Origin: Thalassotalea sp. G2M2-11
GTDB lineage: Bacteria > Pseudomonadota > Gammaproteobacteria > Enterobacterales > Alteromonadaceae
Assembly: GCF_017168195.1 (NCBI RefSeq)
Contig: NZ_JADNYL010000002.1
Coordinates: forward strand, 186,001 to 250,000
Reading direction: 5' to 3'
Length of the DNA stretch: 64,000 bases
The notes under the pieces were generated by a model. It saw nothing but the letters and a program-made list of their open reading frames with translations, was not told the origin of the DNA and made no database searches. Positions 50,568-60,375 of the stretch are shown one piece after another. A program made the translations under genes and the position numbers. Every line of letters starts with the position of its first letter. The first letter of the stretch is position 1.

Positions 50568-50877
50568 GTTTTAGTCTGCTCAGATACGTTAGCTGACATA
50601 AGCCTTGGCTTGTCTAACTGTACCTATTTCGACGACTAACTAGCTAAAAAGTTATGCTTTGTTAGAATGAATTATTGTTCAAAACGATAAAACTGAGGTT
50701 AGTAGTGCTGAATATTAAGTTCAAGTATTTGAAGACTGCTACCCATATAGCATAACAACGGATACATAATCCTATGATAGTGATTTAACCGTTAAAAACT
50801 GATTTACCAATCACCAAAAACAAAAAAACACTGATTACTACAACCAGTGTTTTCTAGAATCAAACAATATTAAATTA
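50568..50877. other. Gap between nth and the PEP-CTERM gene, with terminator
   Basis: A short GACTAA/TTAGTC dyad overlaps the nth stop. At 50825-50853 AAAACACTG and CAGTGTTTT form a stem that serves as terminator for the minus-strand PEP-CTERM gene. Nothing else is recognised. This is the left edge of the first cargo segment. Confidence 0.6.
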
Positions 50878-51462
50878 TTAAGATTGTTTCTTAAATCGAC
50901 GTGATGCTAAACCCATCATTCCTAATGCAAAAATAGCAAGTGTAGATGGCTCTGGTACATCTGTGGAAGATCTGGTCATTCTGATATAATTCAAGTTCGC
51001 TCCATCTCGACTATAGTTTTCAACTATTCTAAATGGGCTACTCGACGAACCTGCATATGCTTGGTACACACTTACCGTAGTAGCAGTAATATCATAACCT
51101 ATATCTAAATAAGTGGTCTTTCCTAATGTTCCTGTACTGTCTACAACCCTATTAATATTTGTGATGGAGGTGAGATTGTATGTGTTAATTAGATCTCTAA
51201 CTGCCGTAATTATTGAGATTGCTTCTATTTCGGAACTAGCGAATAAGAAGCCTGTAGGAACTAATTCTGTGCCAAACGCTTCATTAAAATCCCTTCCGCC
51301 AAAATCGATATCAACTATTCCAAAACTACCGAGATCCAACCCTACTATTTCTTGAAGGGATGAATCATCTCCTACAGCAGTTACAATTAAACCAGCATTT
51401 GCGACTGAACTCATAACAAAAAGTAAAGAGGATGCTATCATACTTAAAACTTTAGACTTCAT
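50878..51462 (-). CDS. PEP-CTERM sorting-signal protein
   Basis: The 194-residue protein has a signal peptide (residues 1-23, ending ANA) and a C-terminal VPEPSTLAIFALGMMGLASR followed by basic residues. This is the PEP-CTERM tripartite anchor (motif, helix, Arg/Lys tail) that exosortases recognise and cleave. The central part is Ser/Thr-rich without a known domain or Cys. No exosortase or polysaccharide gene is nearby, so the sorting enzyme would have to be encoded elsewhere. It is the only gene of the 1.7-kb segment between nth and the first nth fragment and is therefore a candidate cassette cargo. Confidence 0.88.
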   Translation of the reverse strand: MKSKVLSMIASSLLFVMSSVANAGLIVTAVGDDSSLQEIVGLDLGSFGIVDIDFGGRDFNEAFGTELVPTGFLFASSEIEAISIITAVRDLINTYNLTSITNINRVVDSTGTLGKTTYLDIGYDITATTVSVYQAYAGSSSSPFRIVENYSRDGANLNYIRMTRSSTDVPEPSTLAIFALGMMGLASRRFKKQS

Positions 51463-52266
51463 TTGTTATTCCTTCACATTAATTTTTGATAGGTAATAGT
51501 TAATGCACTTTACCAAATGAAAAGCAAAAACCACACCAAACTTTAAATAACAAGCAATTTCAATATGATGATGATTTACGCAATTTTTAATTAAGTAGCA
51601 CTGTAAAATAACCTGACACCAAATAACTCCTCTACCAATTGAATTGATTACATATTATTAACAATGTTGTAATTTAAATTAGTTTAGCCTGAAAATATAA
51701 ATAGATGATTGAATATCACTTCAAACTATATAGGTATCATCAAAACAACTAAGTTAAAGTACCTAAAACACGTATTTCAGTAGTGTAATTGAATAAAACT
51801 CACTGGTGCTAAATGTTGTTATATATTACATAAACACCACAATAGATCAGTATATTCAACACACAACTAACACCTAGCAACTGACTTGTAATCAGTTGGC
51901 TTGATATTGCATCAGTCGGTATTACTATAAGCCTAAACTACTGTTTTTTTTTATGGACAAACAATAACATCTTATGTTAATGGATTTCGGGTAAGACAAG
52001 ATAATAAAATATAAAACATGCGTACTAACGGAGTTTTATCCGTTGTTAGTCAATTAAAGCTCAATAGTCGGCTATATAGTCTTAAACCAACCCCAAGAAC
52101 GTTCAGAAAGTTTTGGTTATTAATACTCTAATTATGATTATGGTTTCACAAAAGCTAACTTCTGCTTTTGGCTAGATGCTGTCATAAACCTCAACAAACA
52201 CCTAATATCAACTACGTCAGAATAGCAGTCAAAAACGTTGACTGAATTACTAGTCTCTGACTCAGA
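51463..52266. other. 800-bp AT-rich stretch without a gene
   Basis: Upstream of the PEP-CTERM gene and before the first nth fragment I find no ORF with a plausible start or composition, no tRNA and no long inverted repeat. It probably contains the PEP-CTERM promoter near 51480-51540. It might hold decayed sequence, but nothing is identifiable. Confidence 0.5.
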
Positions 52267-52549
52267 CAATTATCTACTATCATTATACTTCGGCTGGCCT
52301 ACCATAGCAGTGGACACACATATCGACCGTGTATCCAACCGCACTAAATTCGCCCCCGGCAAAAACGTCAAAGAAGTAGAAGAAAAGCTTCTGAAAGTGG
52401 TCCCTAAAGAGTTCAAAGTAGACGTGCACCACTGGCTTATTCTACACGGTCGTTACATTTGTGTGGCCAGAAAACCCAAATGTGGTGCTTGTATTATTGA
52501 AGACTTGTGTGAGTTTAAAGAGAAAACAGAGTGAACGTCTGTTTAGAGC
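52267..52549 (+). pseudogene. nth 3'-end fragment, copy 2
   Basis: Positions 52289-52534 correspond codon for codon to nth codons 130-210 plus stop, without indels or internal stops and with only two amino-acid differences from the intact gene (V to I and the last D to E). Many silent sites differ, as between orthologues. The upstream flank 52267-52288 (CAATTA...TCTAC...) resembles the flanks of copies 3 and 4. The 15 bp after the stop (ACGTCTGTTTAGAGC) are identical to copy 3. It lacks the helix-hairpin-helix and cannot be an enzyme by itself. Best read as a displaced 3' gene end. Confidence 0.9.
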
Positions 52550-52857
52550 GAAAAACGGCCCCTCAAGCATATTCTGATTGGATTCATTTTTTCTCTATAG
52601 CAGACGCTCGAGTTTACTTCACTAACGATAATTTGTCCGACCAAATATTTCATTAGAATCGATAATTAAATTATGCCTTCAGTTAGCTAAAAGCAGTCAT
52701 AAAGGGGAAATTTTAATTACTACTTTTTGTTGCAAGAGCAACCCTAACTATACGGCACTTTTATGTTCACTATCTGAAGGATAGCTGACCTTTATGGTAT
52801 ACAGTGGCTATTAAAAAACATAACTAGAAGTAATCCCAAAGCGGACAGAGCAGCTAA
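52550..52857. other. Gap after nth copy 2
   Basis: No gene or RNA is visible. On the minus strand a short open tail of the decayed amidohydrolase runs to about 52795 with unrelated sequence. Confidence 0.4.
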
Positions 52858-53909
52858 CTGCATTAGCTGTGAGAACATTGCACCATCTGCAAATAACTTT
52901 ATCCGCTTACCGTGTACAACTTGTGCAGACTCTGAGTCACTCGTTAGGCTGTCATTTATCACCTTAAATGAAGAATTCAACCCACCAAACTGTTTAGCCA
53001 TTAATTTAGCTGATGGCACAATAACAGTGCGAAGAGGCGTCTGCTTATCCACTAAGTTACGTTTAATTGCCGCTTGCTCAAATGCCCAACTGACCTACCC
53101 TGTTGCTAAATCGCCAATGGTAGTAACACCACCTGAAACTAAATAATCAATATTACGACGATAGCCCTCATCTACATTGGCAGGTGCCAATAAATGTTTT
53201 GCTAACCTAGGTACCACCACATCAAAAAAGCCAGCTTCAATAAAATGGCCTTTTTCCCAATCAACATTATCCTGATAACCCGTCATATCAGCAGGCGTTA
53301 GTTTCATATATTTTAATGCAGCACTATTAAAAATTGCCTCATGTGCCGAACGCTGCCAAATCATAATGGGTCGATCGCTGTCTAATTTATCTAACATTGC
53401 ACGGGTTATTTCACCATGGCTTGGCTTTGACCAACCCCAAGTTATAAAAATTGGTTGGTTATTATTTTTTGTAGCAGCCAATGACGCTTTTAATCACGCC
53501 ATATAAGTATCAACATCTCGCGTTGCTGGCACTGTAGTGTCATGCAACAGCCAGCTCTCAGGCGTTATCCATGTAGTACCAAATTGAATCGCTCCAAGTA
53601 AAGGGTGAACGTGTGGGTCAATCAGCCCTGGCATCAATACTTTATCAGCAAAGCGCTTATCTATCTTATGTGGATGTGAATCTAGCCAAGGCTTTAATCA
53701 GCTAAGCTGCCAACCGATAAAACCTTATTGCCACGTACTGCTACCGCTGTTGCAGTTGGCTGACTACTGTCCATAGTAATAATTTTTTTAGCAATATAAA
53801 CAGTAATAGTCGGTTTTATTTCAAGTGTCTCGGCATAAACAATATGGGAAATGAAGCAGCTATTTAACCAAATAAAAACTGTAGACGTGATAACAAAAAT
53901 AGATTACAT
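52858..53909 (-). pseudogene. Decayed exported amidohydrolase (Amidohydrolase_3 family)
   Basis: Minus-strand reading gives a recognisable N-terminal half of a TIM-barrel amidohydrolase: SHIVYAETLEIKPTITVYIA, MPGLIDPHVHPLLGAIQFG, PIFITWGWSKPSHGEITRAM, YLVSGGVTTIGDLATG, and finally KLFADGAMFSQLMQL. After this the homology stops and the catalytic C-terminal half is missing. It is broken by a TAA directly after the putative ATG, a frameshift near 53695, TGA at 53494-53496 and TAG at 53095-53097. It lies 10 bp after the amide hydrolase gene in the same direction, so it was probably the third gene of the TonB receptor operon. Confidence 0.85.
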
Positions 53910-53918
53910 CCTTAGCCC

Positions 53919-54959
53919 TTATTTTTTGGCCATATCAATTGCTAGGCTTGTTAAGTCCAAGGTGTAACTTGCAGCATCCATTGGAATGCTTATGGTTTTG
54001 CCTGATTTAATGAGCTCATACATGTTGATATCATACTGAACCCACTTATCATCATAGGTATACTCAATAACCGTATCACCGGTTTCAAGGCTTTGCGTTA
54101 ACATCCATTCAGTTGCGTACCCCGCCATTTTTCCATTGATTTCTCTGTTAGCTGCATCATGAGGTATACGAGAGGCAATCGTTGATAACTTCATCATGCC
54201 GTTACGTAAACTGCTTGGTTGGGTTAGTTGTTGGTAAAAGTATCTCGCATGTAAATATCTATCCCGTGGGTTAGTATTACCTGTTGAACCAAAATCAACA
54301 TCTTTATGAGCGCGCTCTTTAGTCGCTGGCGTTTTATGCCAAGCATCAATATGGCTTTGATGGCTCGGTTGATTAGTCATCACCATCGCCTTTTTACCAC
54401 GATAAACCTTCAAACCATCGGGATCATATTCTATGACAACTCTGTCACCTGATTTATCAGTTAACGACCAATGAAATTGTGGTGGCGACGGCAAGCCTGG
54501 CAAACTTACACTAAACGTTTCTAATTGATGAATATTTTTCACCACTTCAGCAACTGACGCATAGTTTGCAAGTAAGTATTCCCCTAAGCTAAGCTGAGAA
54601 AGTGAGCCTTTTTTGTCTTCAGCCCCTAAAGTCATTGGTCCATAATAAAGTACGTTCATACTCATGCCTTCACTATTTAAACCATCATGTACTAGACCGC
54701 CATAAGCCAATACACCGGCAATAGCGTATTTAGATTTATAAGTACGCCCTGATGATTTAACGCCATGAAGGTAGCGTTGTGTTCCAGCAAGAATAGTGCC
54801 TATATAAGGTTTAGTGCTCTCACTCCAGTCGTTATTGCGGGCAGTGATAACACCAAACTGCTCAGTATGCCAAGCAATAGAAGTACAGGCATTAGCCGCA
54901 GTCGACGCTAGGCTAAAAGATAATATGGCACTAGTGGTAATATTTTTTAAAATATTCAA
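53919..54959 (-). CDS. Exported Ntn amide hydrolase (choloylglycine hydrolase/penicillin V acylase family)
   Basis: The 346-residue protein belongs to the linear amide C-N hydrolases. The signal peptide ends TAANA and is followed directly by Cys25 (CTSIAWHT), so signal-peptidase cleavage would expose the nucleophilic N-terminal Cys. Other family features are the conserved Asp in ARNNDWS, GLNSEGMSMNVLYY, MTNQPSHQ with the conserved Asn, and NPRDRYLHARY with the Arg. Family substrates include bile salts, penicillin V, N-acyl homoserine lactones and N-acyl ethanolamides. The neighbouring TonB receptor and acyl-CoA ligase favour a fatty acyl amide, which is my inference. It follows the receptor gene by about 53 bp with an AAGGAG site. 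Confidence 0.9.
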   Translation of the reverse strand: MNILKNITTSAILSFSLASTAANACTSIAWHTEQFGVITARNNDWSESTKPYIGTILAGTQRYLHGVKSSGRTYKSKYAIAGVLAYGGLVHDGLNSEGMSMNVLYYGPMTLGAEDKKGSLSQLSLGEYLLANYASVAEVVKNIHQLETFSVSLPGLPSPPQFHWSLTDKSGDRVVIEYDPDGLKVYRGKKAMVMTNQPSHQSHIDAWHKTPATKERAHKDVDFGSTGNTNPRDRYLHARYFYQQLTQPSSLRNGMMKLSTIASRIPHDAANREINGKMAGYATEWMLTQSLETGDTVIEYTYDDKWVQYDINMYELIKSGKTISIPMDAASYTLDLTSLAIDMAKK

Positions 54960-55012
54960 ATCATTCTCCTTGCATTAAAAAATGAGCTAGGTTACTAGCT
55001 CATTTCCTGATT

Positions 55013-57277
55013 TTAAAAGTTAAACTTCGTTTCTACGCCAAAGGTTCTAGGTTTAGCGTAACCTGCCAAAATGGTGCCAAAGAAGTCTCTAAAACTATTT
55101 ACCATATGTTCACTTTCAGTTAGGTTTTGTCCCCAAAATGAAACTTCCCATGTACCATTATCACTGAGTAAACTAATGCGAGCATTAACAGTACTAAAAT
55201 TGTCTGCTTTATCAAAATCGACGGTATCCCCGCCGGGTAATACATAATTCTCATCATTGTTGACCATGAAATACTGCTCAGCGGTGTAATTGTAATCAAC
55301 TCGATACATGATGCTTGACGATAATGCTGGTACTTCTTGATAATATTGCAGACCAAGCCCTAAGGTTACTTTTGGAGCATTAGGTAGTTCATTACCTGAT
55401 GCATCACTACCACCAGCACCACCGCCAGGAAAACTATCAAAAGTAGCATCAAGTAAACCTATTGCGCCATTAATTTTAAAGTCATCGGTTATTTGATAGT
55501 CAATTTCAACTTCAAGACCTTGGGTGATGACTTCTGCGGCATTGGTAATAGAAAGAGCAGTACGCCCTTCACCTAAGTCAATGTATTGATTAACCTGATA
55601 GTCATCATAAACAGCGTAAAATAAAGCCGTATTTAATCGTAAACGATAATCCATTAATTCTGCTTTATAGCCCACTTCAAAACTGGTGACTGTTTCTTCG
55701 TTAAATTCAATACCTTCTTGTAAAACTTCTGAGGTAATAAAATCTAAGTTATAACCGCCACTTTTAAACCCTGTTGATACACGTGCATAGGTCTGGCTGT
55801 TTTCTGATAAGGCATAATTAATGTTGAATGACGGCGATATATTGGTATCAGTACGCTCATCAATCACCGTACCGGTGGCAATATTAAAAAATCCTGAGTT
55901 TGAGCCGTCAATACTCCAGTCGACATTTTTGGTTTCTAATGAATAACGCACACCAAAACCTAACACAATGTCTTCATTTAAATCATAGCTACCATTGGCA
56001 AAAAGTGCATGACTACGCGTTTCAATCTCACCATCAATGGCTACCGCAGGACGACCTGGCTGTAGGCGTGGATCACCAAATATACCGATCATACTACCGC
56101 CATTGGCATCACGGACTGTTGTGCTATCTAAACCAAATAAATAAGCCCCTAAAATATATTTAAAATCAGCATTATCAGGAGAAATTAATTGTAACTCTTG
56201 GCTGGTTTGCTGATAAGCATCAGTATAAAAGGTATTAAGAATATTAAGGGGTCCATGGTCGACATCAATACCAATACTCATTTCAGTATCACGATAAGCA
56301 GTGATTGATTTTACTGAAAAATCATTATCAAACGTATAATCTAAGGTGATTGAGCTACCCCAAACTGTTTTGACCTCATCCATATCTTTATCTTGAAAAT
56401 ATTGATACTTATCCGCAGCAGTACCCTGATAAATATCACCAAACATACCATCTGTGGGGTGACCGCCGAAGGGGTCAGATAATGGCATGTTAGAAAATGC
56501 CAATCGATCTTGCGTGGTATAATCGGCACTAAAACTTAAATCAAGCTTATCCGTTAATTCAGACAGTAGGTTAATTCGACCGGAGGTTTCATCTTTCTCA
56601 CCCACTTTAGTATTGAGCATTTTATTTTCAATAAAACCTTCTTGCTCGGCTTTATTTAAAAATACTTTCGCGAAAGTGGTATCACTAAGCGGTATATTCA
56701 GCTGAAGGTTGTAATCACGAATATCATAATTGCCTAAATTAACCGTCACAGCGCCTTCAAATTCATCGGTTGGCTCTTGCGAGATTAGGTTGACCGCACC
56801 GGCAATGGTATTTTTACCAAATAAAGTTCCTTGTGGCCCTCTAAGTACTTCAACACGCTCTAAGTTAACTAATCCCTGATTAATTGCAGGTGATTGGCCC
56901 AAATAAACACCATCGATATAAACCCCGACTCTACTATCAAAACCAATATTTCTACTGTTAGCTCCAACACCACGAATAATAATTTTAGAATTAAAGTCAC
57001 TACCCTGACTGATGGTTAAATTAGGTGCGGCATCACCAATATCTTTTAGTTTTTTTATGCCTCGTTGCGCTAACTCTTCTTTGCCGACATTGGTAACAGA
57101 GATAGGTACATCAATTAAGCGTTCAATTCTTTTTTGTGAAGTAACAACAATGGTTTCTATTTTTTCTTTCTTTTTAGCTTGCTTCATCCCATCATTTTGC
57201 GCGAGTGCAACTTGAGACTGGAGGGCGCAAAACACTGCGGTACTGATTAATGACAGTTTTGCTAATGTTGATTTCAT
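55013..57277 (-). CDS. TonB-dependent outer-membrane receptor
   Basis: The protein has 754 residues from the ATG at 57277, which is preceded by GAGGAAT; an in-frame ATG 15 bp earlier overlaps that site. A signal peptide (ending ALA) leads to a TonB-box-like IETIVVTSQKR. A plug domain follows (DVPISVTNVGKEELAQRGIK; RVEVLRGPQGTLFGKNTIAGA) and a 22-strand barrel ending in a terminal Phe (GVETKFNF). It is the proteobacterial type often used for hydrophobic or complex substrates, not a SusC type. It heads an operon with the amide hydrolase and the decayed amidohydrolase and is divergent from the acyl-CoA ligase. Confidence 0.93.
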   Translation of the reverse strand: MKSTLAKLSLISTAVFCALQSQVALAQNDGMKQAKKKEKIETIVVTSQKRIERLIDVPISVTNVGKEELAQRGIKKLKDIGDAAPNLTISQGSDFNSKIIIRGVGANSRNIGFDSRVGVYIDGVYLGQSPAINQGLVNLERVEVLRGPQGTLFGKNTIAGAVNLISQEPTDEFEGAVTVNLGNYDIRDYNLQLNIPLSDTTFAKVFLNKAEQEGFIENKMLNTKVGEKDETSGRINLLSELTDKLDLSFSADYTTQDRLAFSNMPLSDPFGGHPTDGMFGDIYQGTAADKYQYFQDKDMDEVKTVWGSSITLDYTFDNDFSVKSITAYRDTEMSIGIDVDHGPLNILNTFYTDAYQQTSQELQLISPDNADFKYILGAYLFGLDSTTVRDANGGSMIGIFGDPRLQPGRPAVAIDGEIETRSHALFANGSYDLNEDIVLGFGVRYSLETKNVDWSIDGSNSGFFNIATGTVIDERTDTNISPSFNINYALSENSQTYARVSTGFKSGGYNLDFITSEVLQEGIEFNEETVTSFEVGYKAELMDYRLRLNTALFYAVYDDYQVNQYIDLGEGRTALSITNAAEVITQGLEVEIDYQITDDFKINGAIGLLDATFDSFPGGGAGGSDASGNELPNAPKVTLGLGLQYYQEVPALSSSIMYRVDYNYTAEQYFMVNNDENYVLPGGDTVDFDKADNFSTVNARISLLSDNGTWEVSFWGQNLTESEHMVNSFRDFFGTILAGYAKPRTFGVETKFNF

Positions 57278-57617
57278 TATTTTATTCCTCATATGTTGTA
57301 ATAATTATTATTATTTTTGTTTTAAACACTATGCATAATTTATGGCAACACAAACAGGGATATCATGCCAACAAAGTATGAAAATCGCGCCAAACAAAAA
57401 CGCATCTTCCAACCATTTAGATATAAAAAAAACAAATCAAAAAATAAAAAACACCATATTTCAAACGGATAAAGAAAAACACAATAATAAAAACAAAAAT
57501 AAAAACATACAAAGATGCCAAACAACCCCATTAAGAATTAATTGACATTTATGACTTCGCTTTTATATTGAACTGAAATATCAAGCCAGATTATCAGTAA
57601 ATATTAATGGGGATTAT
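57278..57617. other. Divergent promoter region between TonB receptor and acyl-CoA ligase
   Basis: 340 bp of very A-rich sequence with runs such as AAAACAAATCAAAAAATAAA. It must hold the promoters of both divergent genes and possibly the AraC operator. No direct-repeat pair long enough to name an operator is seen. No coding sequence is credible. Confidence 0.45.
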
Positions 57618-59237
57618 ATGTTTGACCGTGACGCGCACCTACCTAATCTAGAACAAACAAGTTTGGTAGACGAAATAAATAACGCTTGTAAAAAATATGC
57701 CCAAAAATCAGCATTTAATTACTTAGGAAAAAGTTATACTTTTGCTGCAATAGATCAATATGCTAAGGCATTTTCTGCTTGGCTACAGCAAAATACCTAT
57801 TTGGAGCCAGGTGACAGAATAGCCATCCAGTTACCTAATGTAATTCATTACCCAATTGCCGCAATTGCCGCCATGCGTATGGGGTTAGTGATAGTAAATA
57901 CCAACCCCTTATATACTGCGAGAGAGTTAAGTCATCAATTTAAAGACAGTGGTGCAAAAGCAATTGTTGTACTTGAAGGCATTGCTAATACAGTTAATAA
58001 AACGTTACCTGAAAGTAATATAGAAACAGTTATTTTAGTAAGCGCTAATACCCTAAACGAACACCAAACCATATCATTAAGCCATGCTCAACAAGTCATC
58101 AGTTTCGGAGAGGTGTTAACTAAAGGAAAATCCCTTTCGCCGACAGAAGTTACTTTTGACAATAGAGCCCTATCATTATTGCAATACACAGGTGGCACAA
58201 CAGGAGTTTCTAAAGGTGCAATGCTAAGTCAGCACAATTTGCTATCAAATATTTATCAAGTGATATCTCGAATAGATAGCGTTTTTAAACCTGGTGAAGA
58301 AAAACTCGTACTACCTCTACCGCTTTATCATATATTTGCCTTCACAATTTCCTACATGTATTTTATTCGTGGTTGCAGTTCAATATTGATCCCTAACCCA
58401 AGCGACTTAGATCAATTCGTGCAATTAATAGCAAATGAAAATTTTACTGCTTTTGCTGGAATTAACACCCTATTAATTGGCTTAACTAACCATGAAAAGT
58501 TCAAAACTCTAAATTTCAGTAAATTGAAATTTACCATTACTGGTGGCGCAGCAACCACCATGGCCGCAATCAAAAGCTGGCATAACGTTACCGGTTGTAA
58601 AGTAAGTGAAGGTTGGGGATTATCTGAATCATCCCCTGCACTCACCCTTAACCCCCCTTCAGACCCACAGGCTAGTTGTGCTGGTTTACCTGTACTTAGT
58701 ACTGAAATTCGAATTGTCGACAGTAAAGGAAATTCACTTGAACAAGGCAAAGAGGGTGAGGTTTGGGCAAGAGGTCCACAGGTAATGTTAGGTTACTGGC
58801 AACGCCCTGAAGCAACCTCAGAAACTTTAACGGCTGACGGTTGGCTAAAAACAGGAGATATTGGTTACATACAAGCTGATGGTTTTATTAAGTTAGTAGA
58901 TCGCAAAAAGGACATGATCATTGTCTCAGGCTTTAATGTCTATCCTAATGAAATTGAAGATGTGCTCAGTAGCCATGAACATGTATTAGAAGCCGCTGTT
59001 ATTGGCATGCCGAGCGATAAAACGGGAGAGTCAATTCGTGCTTATGTGACACTGAAGTCAGTAAACTGCACAGTTGAACTATTAAAACAATATTGCAGAG
59101 AGCAACTTACTGGCTATAAAAACCCGAAAGAAATTATATTTACTCAAGCTTTACCAAAATCTCCTGTCGGTAAGATCCTCAGAAGAGAGCTTCGTCAGCA
59201 AGCATTAGCTGAAATTGAAAAGATTGCTGAGGCATAA
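57618..59237 (+). CDS. Long-chain acyl-CoA ligase (FadD-like)
   Basis: The 539-residue adenylate-forming enzyme activates carboxylic acids to CoA thioesters. The P-loop is YTGGTTGVSKGAMLSQ (about residues 192-207). EGWGLSESSPALTLNPP is the A5 motif, WLKTGDIGYIQADGF is A7, and DRKKDMIIVSGFNVYPNEIE is A8. The C-terminal catalytic Lys lies in LPKSPVGKILRREL. Overall layout and length are close to E. coli FadD (561), so a medium to long fatty acid is the likely substrate. It has GGGGA before the ATG. It is divergent from the TonB receptor operon and convergent to the AraC gene. Confidence 0.88.
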   Translation: MFDRDAHLPNLEQTSLVDEINNACKKYAQKSAFNYLGKSYTFAAIDQYAKAFSAWLQQNTYLEPGDRIAIQLPNVIHYPIAAIAAMRMGLVIVNTNPLYTARELSHQFKDSGAKAIVVLEGIANTVNKTLPESNIETVILVSANTLNEHQTISLSHAQQVISFGEVLTKGKSLSPTEVTFDNRALSLLQYTGGTTGVSKGAMLSQHNLLSNIYQVISRIDSVFKPGEEKLVLPLPLYHIFAFTISYMYFIRGCSSILIPNPSDLDQFVQLIANENFTAFAGINTLLIGLTNHEKFKTLNFSKLKFTITGGAATTMAAIKSWHNVTGCKVSEGWGLSESSPALTLNPPSDPQASCAGLPVLSTEIRIVDSKGNSLEQGKEGEVWARGPQVMLGYWQRPEATSETLTADGWLKTGDIGYIQADGFIKLVDRKKDMIIVSGFNVYPNEIEDVLSSHEHVLEAAVIGMPSDKTGESIRAYVTLKSVNCTVELLKQYCREQLTGYKNPKEIIFTQALPKSPVGKILRRELRQQALAEIEKIAEA

Positions 59238-59280
59238 TGATAGGGCTAACTAAAAACAATCTCTTTATTTAAAAAATCCA

Positions 59281-60375
59281 TTAATGAATAATGGTTTTGT
59301 GCTGCTGAAATTTTTTTCTATACACTGAAGGACAAGTATCAAACCAATTTCTAAAGGCTACATTCAAGCTGTTACTATCACTGTAACCAAGAAACAGAGC
59401 AATTTCCAAAATTGATTGCTCTGTTTCAACTAAATAATATTCAACTTTCTCTTTACGGTATTCTTCAAGTACAAAGCCAAAACTAGTTTGTTCTGTTTTT
59501 AGCTGTCGTTGCAAAGTCCGTTTGCTAAAACCTATATATTGCGCCACGCTGGTCAAATTCCCCTCTCCCTTGGGTAGTAACGAAGCTAACGCCATCCGTA
59601 CTTTTGATTCACAAGTATCCTGATGAGATAAATTCTTTAATATTGGTGCCGCTAAGGTTTTTAACATCGCATGCAATTCAGCATTCCCCTGATTTAAAGG
59701 CAAATTTAGCATTGAGGGGTCGATAAACATCTTAGTCGTCGCATGAGAAAAACTGATGTTCTCGCCAAATACTCTAATGTATTCAGCTAGCTCTTTGGGC
59801 TTAGGAAAACAAAACTCAATTTTTATCATTGAAAATTTATCATCACTAAGCTGCCTAAGTATGCTTACCCAAACCAAGAAGGTTACCCGTTGCAAATAAT
59901 GACAATTTTGGTAAGTCTCAGTAATGGGAGACCACTCATAGATAAAACAGCCATTTTTATAATAGGTGGAGCTATGACCAAAGCAAGCAATTAGTTTTCG
60001 ATGCTGCAATTGCATTCTTAGCAAGTTCAAAACGGTTGTGCTTGTTAGTGCTAATAAACCACATAAGCCATAATGTACAGGTTTGGTAAACTTGATAGTT
60101 TGTAAAGCAAGGTCAATATCTCCAGCCATATACTCAGCAGCATGAATAAGTCGAACAACATCTCTTATTGGGTAATATTCATTAGGGCTACACTCTCCCA
60201 ATACAGGCCATTGGGCCAATTGGTATAGTTTTTCTCTAGAGCCACAATCAAGTTTTAATGTTGAATTGACTATAACATTAACGATACTGCCTAAAACAGG
60301 CCATGAGTTTTTAATATCTAAGGCAAATGTTTTTTCTTGAAAATACATTTCATCTAAGTTTGTAGGCATAGACAT
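59281..60375 (-). CDS. AraC-family transcriptional regulator
   Basis: The 364-residue regulator has an N-terminal Arabinose_bd-type effector domain (about residues 30-210) and a C-terminal double helix-turn-helix: LTSVAQYIGFSKRTLQRQLK and ILEIALFLGYSDSNSLNVAF, ending NWFDTCPSVYRKKF. This architecture (OruR/ArgR/VirS type) is frequent beside catabolic genes, including fatty-acid and steroid genes. It is convergent with the acyl-CoA ligase and is the only regulator in the segment, so it probably controls the receptor and ligase genes. The effector is unknown. Confidence 0.9.
   Translation of the reverse strand: MSMPTNLDEMYFQEKTFALDIKNSWPVLGSIVNVIVNSTLKLDCGSREKLYQLAQWPVLGECSPNEYYPIRDVVRLIHAAEYMAGDIDLALQTIKFTKPVHYGLCGLLALTSTTVLNLLRMQLQHRKLIACFGHSSTYYKNGCFIYEWSPITETYQNCHYLQRVTFLVWVSILRQLSDDKFSMIKIEFCFPKPKELAEYIRVFGENISFSHATTKMFIDPSMLNLPLNQGNAELHAMLKTLAAPILKNLSHQDTCESKVRMALASLLPKGEGNLTSVAQYIGFSKRTLQRQLKTEQTSFGFVLEEYRKEKVEYYLVETEQSILEIALFLGYSDSNSLNVAFRNWFDTCPSVYRKKFQQHKTIIH

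Noticed and set aside
57342-57545. Lys/Asn-rich plus-strand ORF in the divergent promoter region
   Set aside because: Composition reflects A-rich DNA; there is no ribosome site or recognisable domain, and it overlaps the expected promoters.
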